Positions 45,346 to 56,727 of a stretch of 64,000 nt of DNA are shown in pieces. The DNA is taken from NCBI GenBank assembly GCA_026929865.2, contig CM049400.1:18303001-18367000 (forward strand). Direction: 5' to 3'. The notes under the pieces are model-generated. The model had not been told where the DNA came from. It ran no database searches and saw only the letters and a list, made by a program, of their open reading frames with translations. Position numbers and translations under genes: made by a program. The stretch is from Hyperoplus lanceolatus. Lineage: Eukaryota > Chordata > Actinopteri > Uranoscopiformes > Ammodytidae. The stretch's first letter is position 1. Every line of letters starts with the position of its first letter.

Positions 45346-47573
45346 CAGGGGCGTAGGAACGAGTTTAACATTGGGGGGGACACAAGCGAGCGCGCGCTGA
45401 GCGCGCGAGCGGACATTTTTTGCCCCTGCAAGATCTCTGCGCCTGCTTTTTGGCACAGCTGGGGGGGGGGGGGGGGGTTACCATGATAGCACTACTACCA
45501 GAAGCTTTCCACATCAGTATAACAACCATCTGCCACCTTCCATGGAAAGCAAACATATGACATTTTCAAATTTGCTTTGAAAATAATAAATAGATCAAAT
45601 ATACAGAATAATTTGCATAACACCTGTAGAACTTGATGAAATATCACCATATCTATGAATTGAAAATCCACTTATGCAGAAACACTGATATTAAGGAATT
45701 TTCCAGACAAAAGTAGTAAAATAACAAGAAAAAAAATCCAATGTAAAAAAACAAACAACAATCAGTATATATGATATGCAATCACAGTGTTTCCCGCAGG
45801 ATTTTTTTCAGCAGCGGTGGCGTGGTCCCTGAACGTCCTAGGGGGGTCCCTTTACATTTTAATGCATTGATCTAGTGCACTTTGAGAGGAGAATATGCAC
45901 TAATTACTATTCAGATAGATGGGATTATTGGTGTTGCAACTTTGCCTTTTTTTGTCTTTACTTACAGATTTTGACATTTTTGTATAGAAATTAATATTTA
46001 AACACAAAATGCCACAACACAGAAAATGATTTGCCTATTTTACCTGCCTGCAATCTTCTAATATTTAAAAGTGCAAAATGAGGTATATAATCCTCCTTCT
46101 GCTTCCTTAAAACTAGTGAGGAGAGGTTCAGTGTGTGTGCAGTGGAGAGAGAAATATAGGCCCTATACAGACAGACAGAGGGAGGAAGAGATAGCTTTAT
46201 TTTATAATTTAGCTTTTTGATTTGCGAGAGTGATCATCGCTGACTTTAGACTGACTCCCGCTGTCTGCTCCGTGAGGCTCGAGCCCATCAGCTGAGCGAA
46301 CAGCTGTCCGACACGGAGATGAAAAACGAAACTGAAACTTAACTGGTGGAGCAGCCAAATATAAATGAATACATATTGTACAAAACTGTAACACAAGTAA
46401 TGAGTTGTGGAATTTGCACCAGTAGCCTACAGTAGTCCACATTCTTCGCTCAGCCACTAACTGTTTCGTTAGTGAATGTTCCGCGATCTATTTGTTTGTC
46501 TCGAGCCCGGATACACAGAGCCCTGACGGAAAACTGACAGCGCGACTAAAGGGACTCTACAGTGAGCAGCTCCCCTCCGTTAGTTTCTGTTTTCCGCCGA
46601 GTAAGTTACATTCACCTCCGACGCATGGACAGCGTTTATGTTAGGCATTGCCCCGTTTCTAAAATGAGCTAGGCCTACGTACCAAAAAAAAGAAAGAAAA
46701 AAAGTAGAATAATAATGAGGAGGAGGAGGATTTTAATAGCGGCGGAGAAAATATAGCAGCGGTGGCGCGCCGCTGCTGTGTGAACGTGGGGGAAACACTG
46801 AATCATACTTTGAATGTTACTGTGTGGGAGATTTAATTCTTGCAAGTTTAGTTTCCAAATGTTTCATGACTAAAAACGTCACCCTTTTTTCTTTTCTTTT
46901 TTAAAAAATCGCACCTTGCATCGACCTGAAAACCCATATTTACAGTAGGCAGCCCGAGCCCATAGAACAGAAGGCTTTTAGAGAGCGCATGCTGGGTAAC
47001 GTTCAGAAGCAGTGAACCTCTGATGTGCCAGCAGCAGCAGCATGAGAGAGGCGGACTCAGCACTAGGTTTGTTTACAGGCTTAAATTAGCGATACGATAC
47101 ACAGAGAGCTGTTTAAGTCGGTTTGGATGAAGTAGGAAGTGAATGAGCTTTTGCGCAGAGCATTTACTAACAGAAAGAACAGGTTAACGTGTGAAAAAAG
47201 TAACCGAGTAGCGTTCTAACTGCCTTTGCAAAGGAAAGACTTCCCGAACAGTTTGAGCCTCAGAGCCGGTGGCTCGATGGTGTTGTGTGCCCTCAACGCA
47301 GCCTTCTAGGCAGCGCTGCGTTAAAGCACTCCAATGGGCACTCCCGCCTGAAACTCCCAACCCTGCGCGCTACCATAAAGGCTTGGTTCGGGTCAAAACA
47401 AACACATTTAGGAGGCCGGTGACAAGAAGCTGTGTTGCGCTTTCAAAATAAAAGCATTTTCAAAATCAAATATTTTTCTCCTTGCGGTATCATTTTTGGG
47501 GGGGTCAAATGCGCCTGTTTCCAATATTGGAGGGGACACGTCCCCTCCGTCCCCCCCGGTTCCTACGCCCTTG
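45346..47573. mobile_element. hAT-like DNA transposon with a nested hAT MITE
   Basis: Perfect 8-bp duplications ATGGTAAG (45338-45345, 47574-47581) flank CAGGGGCGTAGGAAC on the left and, on the minus strand, CAAGGGCGTAGGAACC on the right. Subterminal G- and C-rich tracts (for example a G run at about 45462-45477) are shared between ends. There is no transposase coding. Another element is nested at 45785-46799; without it this one is about 1.2 kb. Confidence 0.9.
45785..46799. mobile_element. Nested hAT-like MITE with CAGTGTTTCCC ends
   Basis: The left end CAGTGTTTCCCGCAGG and the right end (minus strand) CAGTGTTTCCCCCACG are inverted. Inside each lies GCAGCGGTGGCG in inverted relation (about 45811 and 46754). 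The 1015-bp element has no recognised coding region. The expected 8-bp duplication is not evident: TGCAATCA on the left and AATCATAC on the right share only a shifted AATCA. The flank may have mutated. Confidence 0.75.
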
Positions 47574-47599
47574 ATGGTAAGGCCAGCATTCACAGATCA

Positions 47600-47889
47600 A
47601 ATGTATGGTGTATGGTAATGCTGCCGCTCAGGCAAGCTCCGGCTGCATGCCCCCAGCTTCCTGAAATTTTCCCGCTGCTGGAAGGAAGGTAACCATTCAC
47701 AACGGAGTGGGGTTTGCAGCGGGGGGAGCTCAAAGCAGTGTGTAGAGAGAGACTGCTGTGCTCGCTAGGGTAAGAGGAAGAGTGTCCCGAAAATCTACAT
47801 AGTTTTTTGTGTTAAGATTCGTGTCAGGTTGCTCTATAGCAGTTTTTAACAAGAAATGAAGACCAGAAAAGTAGTATAATAGGATCTCT
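47600..47889. mobile_element. T2/Kolobok-like MITE, copy 3, right-hand fragment
   Basis: The sequence aligns with the last half of copy 1 through TGTATGGTAA, GAAGGAAGGTAACCA, CACAACGGAGTGGGGTTTGC, CCCGAAAATCTACATAG and GACCAGAAAAGTAG. It ends with TAATAGGATCTCT before TTAA (47890-47893). The left half and left TTAA are missing. It lies 18 bp from the hAT element's right duplication. Confidence 0.85.
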
Positions 47890-48161
47890 TTAATGTCAAA
47901 AGGGATATAATAGATTTGTAATAATGCAGGAGAAGAATTGTCAGGATGTTACTTCTGTAAAACTGCTTTGGTCCTTGTTGAAATATGATAATTACTAAAC
48001 TGTGTAACTGTTTAAAGAATTGCCATACCATTGTGTGGTCCTTATCCTCTTTTTCTTTTCCACGTAATCTCTAGTTCCACCATGCAAAAGGCAAAGTACC
48101 AGTTTACAACTGGAATTATGATTCATTAAATAACAGATAGTCCACCTCCTCCCGACTCCCA

Positions 48162-48164
<3 letters not shown>

Positions 48165-48217
<53 letters not shown>
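48165..48217. repeat. (AT)n microsatellite
   Basis: About 26 uninterrupted AT units, able to form a cruciform. Confidence 0.97.
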
Positions 48218-48220
<3 letters not shown>

Positions 48221-48284
48221 GTTTCCTTATTCAAAACAAGGTCCACATTAATATACTGTATGCTAAAATATTCCACCAATTGGC

Positions 48285-48450
48285 AGCGTACTTATGTTCC
48301 GAGGGGAGAGCATAGGGCTCCCGCAGTCCTATATTCCCTGAGTCCCATAATTCCAGGATCTTATGTCCCCAGCACCCTTTTTTCCCCTGGTTCCATGTTA
48401 CCACAGTCTTATGTTTCTATGGATCCTATGTTCCAAGGGCGCCGTACTAT
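48285..48450. repeat. Degenerate tandem repeat of TTATGTTCC-type units
   Basis: Units such as TTATGTTCCGAGG, CTATATTCCCTGAG, CATAATTCCAGG, TTATGTCCCCAG and CCTATGTTCCAAGG recur at roughly 18-27 bp spacing. Related words in inverted order (GGAACACGC, CCTAGGAACAAAGG) lie at about 54563-54592, on the far side of the foldback element. That suggests the foldback inserted in or near such a tract. Confidence 0.55.
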
Positions 48451-49049
48451 TACTTCCTCCCAATCCAGCAACTGGTGAGACCAGCCTAGACCCTAACCCT
48501 GACCCATTGAGTTATGCGATAGTCCCGACTGACCTGCAGGAGAGAAACAGTTTCTCTGTTTCTCAGTGTAGGACGGTGTAGAAGCTTTGCTTCCATCTTC
48601 TGACCGGTAATGATAGTAACGTGACTAAGTATTTATATTTATATATGTACGGTGGCCCTGAGAGGTCACAGCACGCAACAACAGAAAACACATGCAAGAA
48701 GAGAAAACACCAGCAAATTAAGAAAACATCTTCATCAATTTGACAACGCGCGCAGCATTTAGAAAACGCGCTGCAAAGACCACAACACACACATTAAAAA
48801 AACGCTGCAAATAGGCCACAACACGACGGAAATAGGCCACAACACGACGGAAGTGTTTCCAGAGGACACTTAAAAGTGATGCACACGTCCAGGCAGGCTT
48901 GTTGTTTACGCATATTTTGACCATGATTTTGACTCACAGTGCTATTAAGGTTATCTTTCCGTCTACACTAGCCTACGTTGTGTAGCAAATGTTGGCAATC
49001 TAAGAATGTGATTAAAGCCGTTTTACTGGACTGTGGAGGAGAAGACTGA

Positions 49050-51533
49050 AATAATAATAATAATAATAATAAATTTTATTTCGAGGCGCCTTTCAAAGGC
49101 TCTCAAGGTCGCCTTACATACAAAGAATTCAATAACATATACTGTTTAAAAGCAAGGTACAAAAATAGAATTAAAAACAGTTTAAAATAAATACACAATA
49201 GGGTGGTGAGGTGATGAGGAAGGCAGTATCAGGGGGGGTATGCAGATTTAAAAAGGTGGGTTTTGAGTTTGGCTTTGAACTGGGTTATGGATTCAGTGTT
49301 GCGGATGTCGGGGGGTAGTGCATTCCAGAGCAGGGGAGCAGAGCGACTGAAGGCTCTGCTCCCCATCGTCTTGAGACGGGCAGAGGGGACAGTGAGGTGA
49401 ACAGAGGAGGAGGAACGGAGTGCACGGGAGGGAGTGGCAATTTTGATAAGGTCTGTTAGGTATGGGGGGGGCAATGTTATGGATGGCTTTGAATGTATAG
49501 AGGAGGACCTTGAATTGAATGCGGAAGTGAACCGGGAGCCAATGAAGCTGGTGCAGGACAGGGGTGATGTGGTGAGAGGATGGGGTTCTAGTGATGATTC
49601 TTGCTGCGGAGTTTTGGACCAGCTGTAGTTTATGGAGGGTTTTTTGGGGGAGACCGAAGAGAAGGGAGTTGCAGTAGTCTAGTCTTGAGGTGACTAGACT
49701 GTGGACCAGGATGGCAGTGGAGTGAGGGGTGAGGGAGGGCCGGAGACGGTTGATATTGCGGAGGTGGAAATAGGCAGTGCGGGTGATATTGTTTATGTGT
49801 GATTGAAAAGACAGTGTGCTATCGAGGATGACACCCAGACTCTTAACCTGAGGGGAGGGGAAAACGGGAGTGTTATTGATGGGGATAGAGAAGCTGCTGA
49901 ATTTGGCGAGTGTGGATTTAGTACCAGTGAGAAGAAACTCAGTTTTATTGCAGTTGAGTTGTAGGAAATTGGAGGAAAACCAGGTTTTTAAATCGGAGAG
50001 ACATTGAGAGAGGTGTGATGGTGGAAGGGCGGAGTCAGGTTTGGTGGAGAGATAGAGCTGGGTGTCATCCGCGTACAGGTGGAAGTGGATGTTGTAGTGA
50101 CGGAAGATATTGCCGATGGGGAGGAGGTAGATGATAAAAAGCAGGGGCCCCAGGACTGAGCCCTGGGGAACACCTGTGGTGACGGGGGATGGTTGGGAAG
50201 TGAAGGACTTGAGTTTGATGAACTGAGTGCGGCCTGAGAGGTATGATTGGAACCAGTTGAAGGTGGTGTGGTGAATGCCTATGGATGCCAGTCTATTGAG
50301 GAGTATGGTGTGGGAGATGGTGTCGAAGGCAGCAGTCAGATCTAACAGGATGAGGATGGTGAGGAGTCCGGAGTCAGCTGCCATGAGGAGTGCATCGGTG
50401 ATCTTGATGAGGGCTGTTTCAGTACTGTGGAGGGGGCGGAAACCGGATTGGAAGTGTTCATACAGATTGTGGTGGGATAGGTGGGAATGGAGCTGAGAGG
50501 CGACTATTTTTTCTAACATTTTGGAAATGAATGGAAGGTTGGAAATGGGACGGAAATTGTTGAGGTTGTTGGGGTCGGCTCCAGGTTTTTTAAGGATAGG
50601 GGTTATTGCAGCAGTTTTGAAGGGGGTGGGAACAATTCCAGTGGTGAGGGAGGAGTGAATGATATCCAATATGAGGGGGAGCAGAGAGGGAAGGCAGGCT
50701 TTGACGAGGACTGTGGGGAGGGGGTCGAGGTGACAGGAGGAAGATTTGGATTTACAAATTAGGTCCTTGATTTCAGAGGGAGACGGGAGTGTGAAGGCAG
50801 AGAGAGACTGGGTTGGCAGTTGGAGATCACAGGGTATATGAGGGAGGGGGTTGGTGGCGAGGTGGGGGTCACTGGTGAGTTGGCGGTGGATTTTGCTGAT
50901 TTTGTTATTGAAAAATGACATTAAGGAGTCGCAGAAGGAAGTACAGTAGAGATGGGGGGGGTAAGGAGTCCGGGGGTCTGAGAGTTGTGTTGATGAATTT
51001 GAATAGGAATTTAGAGTTGCCTTCTTGTGAGCTGATGATGGATGAAAAGTAGTTTGATTTGGTGTGGTTGATGGAGTCCTTGTAGAGTGTGATGTGGTTG
51101 TAGTACATGTCTTTGTGAATGGTTAATCCGGTTTTATTGTAGAGTCGTTCAAGCTGCCGTGCTTTGGTTTTAATTTGTCTCAGTTCCGGGGTGTACCAGG
51201 GTGCAGAGTGGGTAAATGAGACAGTTTTTGTTATTTGAGGTGCAACAGTATTGAGTATAGAATGGAGACCGAGGTTGTAGTGTGTGATCAAATCATCAGT
51301 GTGTGAGAAGGTGTGTGGGTACAGAAGGCTATTGATATGTGAGGAGACTGTGTCCGGGTTGACATTCTTAATGTTGCGAAATATGATGGTGCGTGGATGC
51401 TTTGTAACAGAAAGGGTGAGATTGACATGGAATGATAACAGGAAATGGTCAGAAAATGGCAGTTCAGTGGCGGAGAAATTGTGTGGGAGAAGACCAGTGC
51501 TGCAAACCAAGTCTAAAATATGTCCTTTGGAAT
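49050..51533 (-). mobile_element. L2 LINE, 5' truncated, inserted in the foldback left arm
   Basis: On the minus strand the element starts abruptly inside the endonuclease (51533) and ends with an AAATTTATTATTATT-type tail at 49050-49073. The uninterrupted right arm of the foldback gives the empty site (AGACTGA/GACACCATC), so the edges are certain to within 2-3 bases. The 5' truncation is typical of target-primed reverse transcription. Confidence 0.93.
49229..51533 (-). pseudogene. L2 endonuclease C-terminus and reverse transcriptase, frameshifted
   Basis: The frame begins with HSKGHILDLVCSTGL and FSDHFLLSFHVNL, the end of the AP endonuclease with its terminal DH pair. After a linker a frameshift near 50910 leads to the reverse transcriptase: [72 protein letters not shown] (motif A), [15 protein letters not shown] (motif B), [12 protein letters not shown] (motif C), and [15 protein letters not shown] with [16 protein letters not shown] downstream. 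A second frameshift near 49470 leads to [20 protein letters not shown] and [18 protein letters not shown] at the C-terminus, with a stop at 49229. These are classic L2-clade signatures. Confidence 0.94.
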
Positions 51534-52159
51534 GAGACACCATCTGTCCGAAATGTAAGTAGCCATATTTTTTAGATAATCATGGCCCATTGTTAATTGA
51601 ATGTCTGTGATGTCCTTTATCATATCCCTCTTATAATAACCAACACTGACTGAAATTAGATAATGCTGTGGGGTTTAGTAGTTAGCGTTAGCGTCCGCTA
51701 GCTTAACCGTTAGCTTTAGGCTAACCGTTTGAGCTGTGGAGTCTTTGGCAATGACTGTTGTCGCCTGCGGCTCGTTTTTGTGAACTCACATTAGACCTGC
51801 AATGAAGGTCCCTGTGTGAAAAACAAATGGTGAAACTGACTGGTGTGTTGGAAACTGTAAAGAGTTTTTTTTTTAATAGCTTCAGGCTGCTACCTGCTAG
51901 CTGACTAAGCAGTAGTGGTACAAGCAGCAGTATCTCCAGTGTAATGTGTATAAAGACAAGAATACTCTTAAATTGCCTCTGCTGGTGTTTGTTTCCTGTC
52001 CAAACATCACAGTATCACTCAGAACTAGTTTCTTATTGATCCAGGGCTATACTGAATTTATTAGTAGCCTATCTTATTTTATAATGGAAGAAAAAACTAA
52101 TCTCTGTCTGTAGCTTTGCCATAACTACAGATGTATGATGTTACATTGGATGTGCCATG

Positions 52160-53304
52160 TTTTACAGATGTGAGTGACCTGAGGGAGCCTGTGTTTGATG
52201 AAGTGTCCGTTGACCCACCCGGACCTTCACACAGCTATCTGTTCCATCAGAGGACGTGTTCACTGGGTGGGTGGGACAGGTGGTCTTCTTCAGGGATACC
52301 AGCAACAACAGCAGCAACATCTATGACATGAGCTTTATTACCAGCTGACAAAACAGCATACAACAAGTCCTTCACCTACATGATCTGGACAGTTAAAAGT
52401 TATGGCTTTGCTTCCGTTTGAATTATGTAGACTTATTATTTCCATTTCACTGGCTATGAATAAACTGCTTTATTTTTAAGGATGGTGTTGGTCATTTTAA
52501 AATGTAATAATACTGTCTTATCAGAGAAATCTACAGAGAAATAAAGGGTTGAAATGAGAAACGTATAATTCTATGCATGAAGATCGGTCAGAAATCTAGT
52601 CCAACATCCTGACTATGAAAATGTGAGTTTCAAGTAATCCTTTACTACAGGTAGCAAACGGTGACAGTAAGGAACACAATCCATTTTTTTAACAGTAAAA
52701 CTTTATTATGAATGAGATCACAACACAAATGATACATTATCTACTAGATATTGAAATGGTGTCAAATCATTTGCAGCTCTGACAAGCCATCTAAAGCATT
52801 ATTTCAAAAATAAATTTTACAAAAGTAAATGCCTTTCCAGCGAATCTTGACATGATTCATGATATATTCTTTTCCAGCCTCATTATGGTTACTGTTAACT
52901 ATTACATTACGTAACATGCTATGTAAGAGCCAATTAGCGCTCTTGTATGAAGTAGGAACCAATCTTTGGTTCCACAGTTGCTACCCAGACATTGAAACAG
53001 TTTTTGAACACACACAACCCACATTACGTCAAGGTCTATGTTGGGTTTAGAGTTTGTAGCAAAAGAAAGTGAAAATTAATGAAACAAATGTTTTAAACTG
53101 CAAAAAAGATGGGCCTTTACATGTAACATCAGCATCGCTTCACAACCAAAGCTTTTTCACTCCACTGGGCTGTAGGTCATTCCTCCGTTGAACATGTAAA
53201 GACAAACGTAAAACAGGGTGTATTTTACCAGTTTAGAGAGTTTATGCATAAATACTTAGTTCATATTATGTTATTGACTGACATATTTAAACTGTATTTA
53301 CCGT
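52160..53304. other. Foldback loop: two convergent transcript ends with facing poly(A) signals
   Basis: On the plus strand TTTTACAG (ending about 52168) is followed by an open segment reading VFDEVSVDPPGPSHSYLFHQ and CSLGGWDRW, then AATAAA at 52459-52464. On the minus strand, a donor-like GGTAAATAC at about 53300, an intron and a final exon around 53170-53100 lead to AATAAA at 52707-52702. This matches copy A 7600-8350 in reverse. Both transcripts would begin in the duplicated arms. Products are not recognised, and splice sites are by consensus only. Confidence 0.4.
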
Positions 53305-54557
53305 GAACATGTCCTCTGATGGAACAGATAGCTGTGTGAAGGTCCGGGTGGGTCAACGGACACTTAATCAAACAGGCTCCCTCAGGTCACTCACATCTGT
53401 AAAACATGGCACATCCAATGTAACATCATGTAGCTGACATGTACATCATACATCTGTAGTTATGGCAAAGCCACAAACAGAGGAGATTAGTGTTTTCTTC
53501 CATTATAAAATAAGATAGGCTACTAATAAATTCAGTATAGCCCTGGCTCTATAAGAAACTAGTTCTGAGTGATACTGTGATGTTTGGACAGGAAACAAAC
53601 ACCAGCAGACAGAGGCAACTTAAGAGTATTCTTGTCTGTATACACATTACACTGGAGATACTGCTGCTTGTACCACTACTGCTTAGTCAGACAGCTAGCA
53701 GGTAGCAGCCTGAAGCTATTAAAAAAAAAACTCTTTTCCAACACACCAGTCAGTTTCACCATTTGTTTTTCACACAGGGACCTTCATTGCAGGTCTAATG
53801 TGAGTTCACAAAAACGAGCCGCAGGCGACAACAGTCATTGCCAAAGACTCCACAGCTCAAACGGTTAGCCTAAAGCAAACGGTTAAGCTAGCGGACGCTA
53901 ACGCTAACTACTAAACCCCACAGCATTATCTAATTTCAGTCAGTGTTGGTTATTATAGGAGGGATATGATAAAGGACATCACAGACATTCAACTAACAAT
54001 GGGCCATGATTATTTAAAAAAATATGGCTACTTACATTTCGGACAGATGGTGTCTCAGTCTTCTCCTCCACAGTCCAGTAAAACGGCTTTAATCACACTT
54101 TTAGATTGCCAACATTTGCTACACAACGTAGGCTAGTGTAGACGGAAAGATAACATTAATAGCACTGTGAGTCAAAATCATGGTCAAAATATGCGTAAAC
54201 AACAAGCCTGCCTGGACGTGTGCATCACTTTTAAGTGTCCTCTGGAAACACTTCCGTCGTGTTGTGGCTTATTTCCGTCTTGTTGTGGCCTATTTCCGTT
54301 GTGTTGTGGCCTATTTGCAGCGTTTTTTTAATGTGTGTGTTGTGGTCTTTGCAGCGCGTTTTCTAAATGCTGCGCGTGTTGTCAAATTGATGAAGATGTT
54401 TTTTAATTTGCTTGTGTTTTCTCTTCTTGCATGTGTGTTTTCTAAATGCTGCGCATGTGTTGTCAAATTGATGAAGATGTTTTCTTAATTTGCTGGTGTT
54501 TTGTCTTCTTGCATGTGTTTTCTGATGTTGTGTGCTGTGACCTCTCAGGGCCACCGT

Positions 54558-55482
54558 ATATATGGGAACACGCAATCCTAGGAACAAAGGGCCCTCTATT
54601 TGCCGTTCCCTGGGAGCATAGGGATGACCCCCACCGATCAATATCATCCCGGCAAAAACAGTCTTTACATTGGTGCGCTCGGATCACTTGGCTAAGGTAA
54701 AGGACCATGGTCTAACAAAAATGACTGGAAGCACAAAACATTGACATTTAACCACCATAATTGTTCCCTATCTGTAACTAAAGTGTTTTTGTTGCCAACA
54801 CTTGCACCACAGAAATTTCAAACTCCAATCACTGGTGTCATCCACCTAACGTTGTCAGCAATCCAGCCTTGCATTTGAAGCATTCCCAATCAACTCAAAC
54901 CAGTTAAATGAATTAACTACTTCAGTATAAGCTTGAGTCAACACACCATTTGGTGACAAAAGGCAACTTTGTGAAGGTTAAGTAACTTTCCAAAGAAAAT
55001 CTAGGAACGTAATAGACTGCTTTTTCTTTGCATTCTTTTCTTTGTTCCTTTGCCTGATTAGATGATCTGCATAGTGATCTGACAGCCCTGATTAATTCTC
55101 CCCTTCCTGGCAGCCAGCTGTAATCAACAGAAGCTGACTGGCAGATGAGAAAACACAGCAAGCGTCCTGCATGGTGACAATGTGGCTCCGTCGGCCGGCA
55201 CAGCTTTTGTTCTAATGTTTCCTCTGAACAGAAATTAAAAGGTATTCTGAAAGTTGAAAGAATATACGTCCCTAGGATTTTCATTATGATTTTGTTTTGT
55301 AGTCAAGATTCAATTTGACACACTTCAACTATGCAACTTGAAACCTATTTGGAATACCTTGGCTGAATAAGGGAACATTTGCTTTACAGAAGCACTCTCT
55401 TCAGAACAAATAGCTCTTCTTCTGTTTTCCTTGTGTCAAAACTGCAATGTATTTTACACCAACCCCTGTTTTACAAGCAGAG
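54558..55482. other. Spacer, no gene recognised
   Basis: Apart from the short TATGTTCC-like words at 54563-54620, nothing is recognised. Confidence 0.5.
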
Positions 55483-55490
55483 GACTTAAC

Positions 55491-56719
55491 TAGGGCTGCA
55501 ACAATGAATCGATAAAATAAAATAAAATGATTGCTAAACGCGTTTGCAACTAATTTGGTTATCGATTTGTTGAGTTGCGCGATTAATATGTCACTCGTAG
55601 GCGCGGCACTGTTTACAGCCAGACGCCGACAGGTTCATGCACGCTCACGGCTAGCCTTCTGCGCGTGAACGATAGTTGAGTGAATAAGCGGTGCGGGAAA
55701 GCTATAGTATGAGTGACCACAGCTTGTAATTTGGTCATATCTTAACACTGGACTGTAGGCCTATTTAAAAGTGTTGTACCTTCAATGTATTTGGGTTGAA
55801 AAAAACTCCTTCAACTCAGTATCCGTCTGGTCCAACAAAAACTCTGTCAACTGCTGCTGCTGACGGTGTGCCGACGGGCTCGGCCCCGCGTGCATCAACA
55901 GTCATCAAAGCAGCGGTAGTAATCACAAAACCGGTCGGTGTAGAAAGTCCCGTCAGTTAAAAATATTAATCCAGTTTTTAAATCCATGTTAAAATCGGAA
56001 GGATATAGAGCTAGTTAGCTTTAAAAAAAAGTAGCGAACAGTGTCAAATGTGATATGTTCAGGTCGACTCAGTAATATGATTGATGTGTCAAATGCAACA
56101 CAAAAATAAATAAATTTGATATTTTGTCGAAAAACTTGTTTTCCCTGCAATATAAAATAGATAGTAAAGATGGAATTATTACCTGTTTAACGTCCTTGAG
56201 CTATGATCACCTTATTAGCAATTATAGGAATAATGCAAGTTATATTTCAACAAAATAATAGAAAAATATCAATAGTGGTATCAATAAAGACTCAGATTGT
56301 TAAGGAGTCTCGAAAAATTATATCAATATCAATAAAAATTACCGATCTCCTGTCATCTGAGAGAAATTAAGATGTTTAATTTTTTTTAACTGTTAGTTTT
56401 ACCGGTTAGAGATCTTCTTATTGGTTAACCATGGACATACCTTATATCCTGCAAAAATGTATATCATACATTGTATGTTTTTTGTGTTATATGTTGAATT
56501 ATTTTTTTTTATAATTTAATCTTACTTTTAAGAGTTCTGGGATATTGGAGAAATAACCTGGTGTTTTTACATTTCAGTCTGCACTGTGAATTTGAAGTAA
56601 TGTTTAGTTTTTTAATAAAGCTCCAGCAATTACAAATGTTTATTTTTTTTCATCCGATTAATCGAAAAAATAATAGACCGATTAATCAATTATCAAAATA
56701 ATAGTTAGTTGCAGCCCTA
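55491..56719. mobile_element. hAT MITE with TAGGGCTGCAAC ends
   Basis: Perfect 8-bp duplications GACTTAAC (55483-55490, 56720-56727) flank TAGGGCTGCAACAA on the left and, on the minus strand, TAGGGCTGCAACTAAC on the right. The subterminal ATCGATTAAT/GATTAATCG words are characteristic of this widespread vertebrate hAT MITE type. It is 1229 bp with no coding. Confidence 0.93.
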
Positions 56720-56727
56720 GACTTAAC

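Larger units (their letters stand above)
48649..54557. mobile_element. Foldback DNA element with arms over 1 kb, interrupted by a LINE
   Basis: The ends ACGGTGGCCCTGAGAGG (48649) and CCTCTCAGGGCCACCGT (ending 54557) begin inverted arms that run inward for over 1 kb: left arm 48649-49049 plus 51534-52262, right arm 54557-53305. A LINE (49050-51533) splits the left arm. The right arm has an extra internal duplication of about 80 bp (about 54400-54480). The loop of about 1.04 kb (52263-53304) holds two tail-to-tail transcript ends. From about 52050 inward, and in parts of both arms, it matches copies A and B, but its outer 430 bp are different. No exact target duplication was fixed; both flanks are TATATAT-like. 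Confidence 0.88.
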
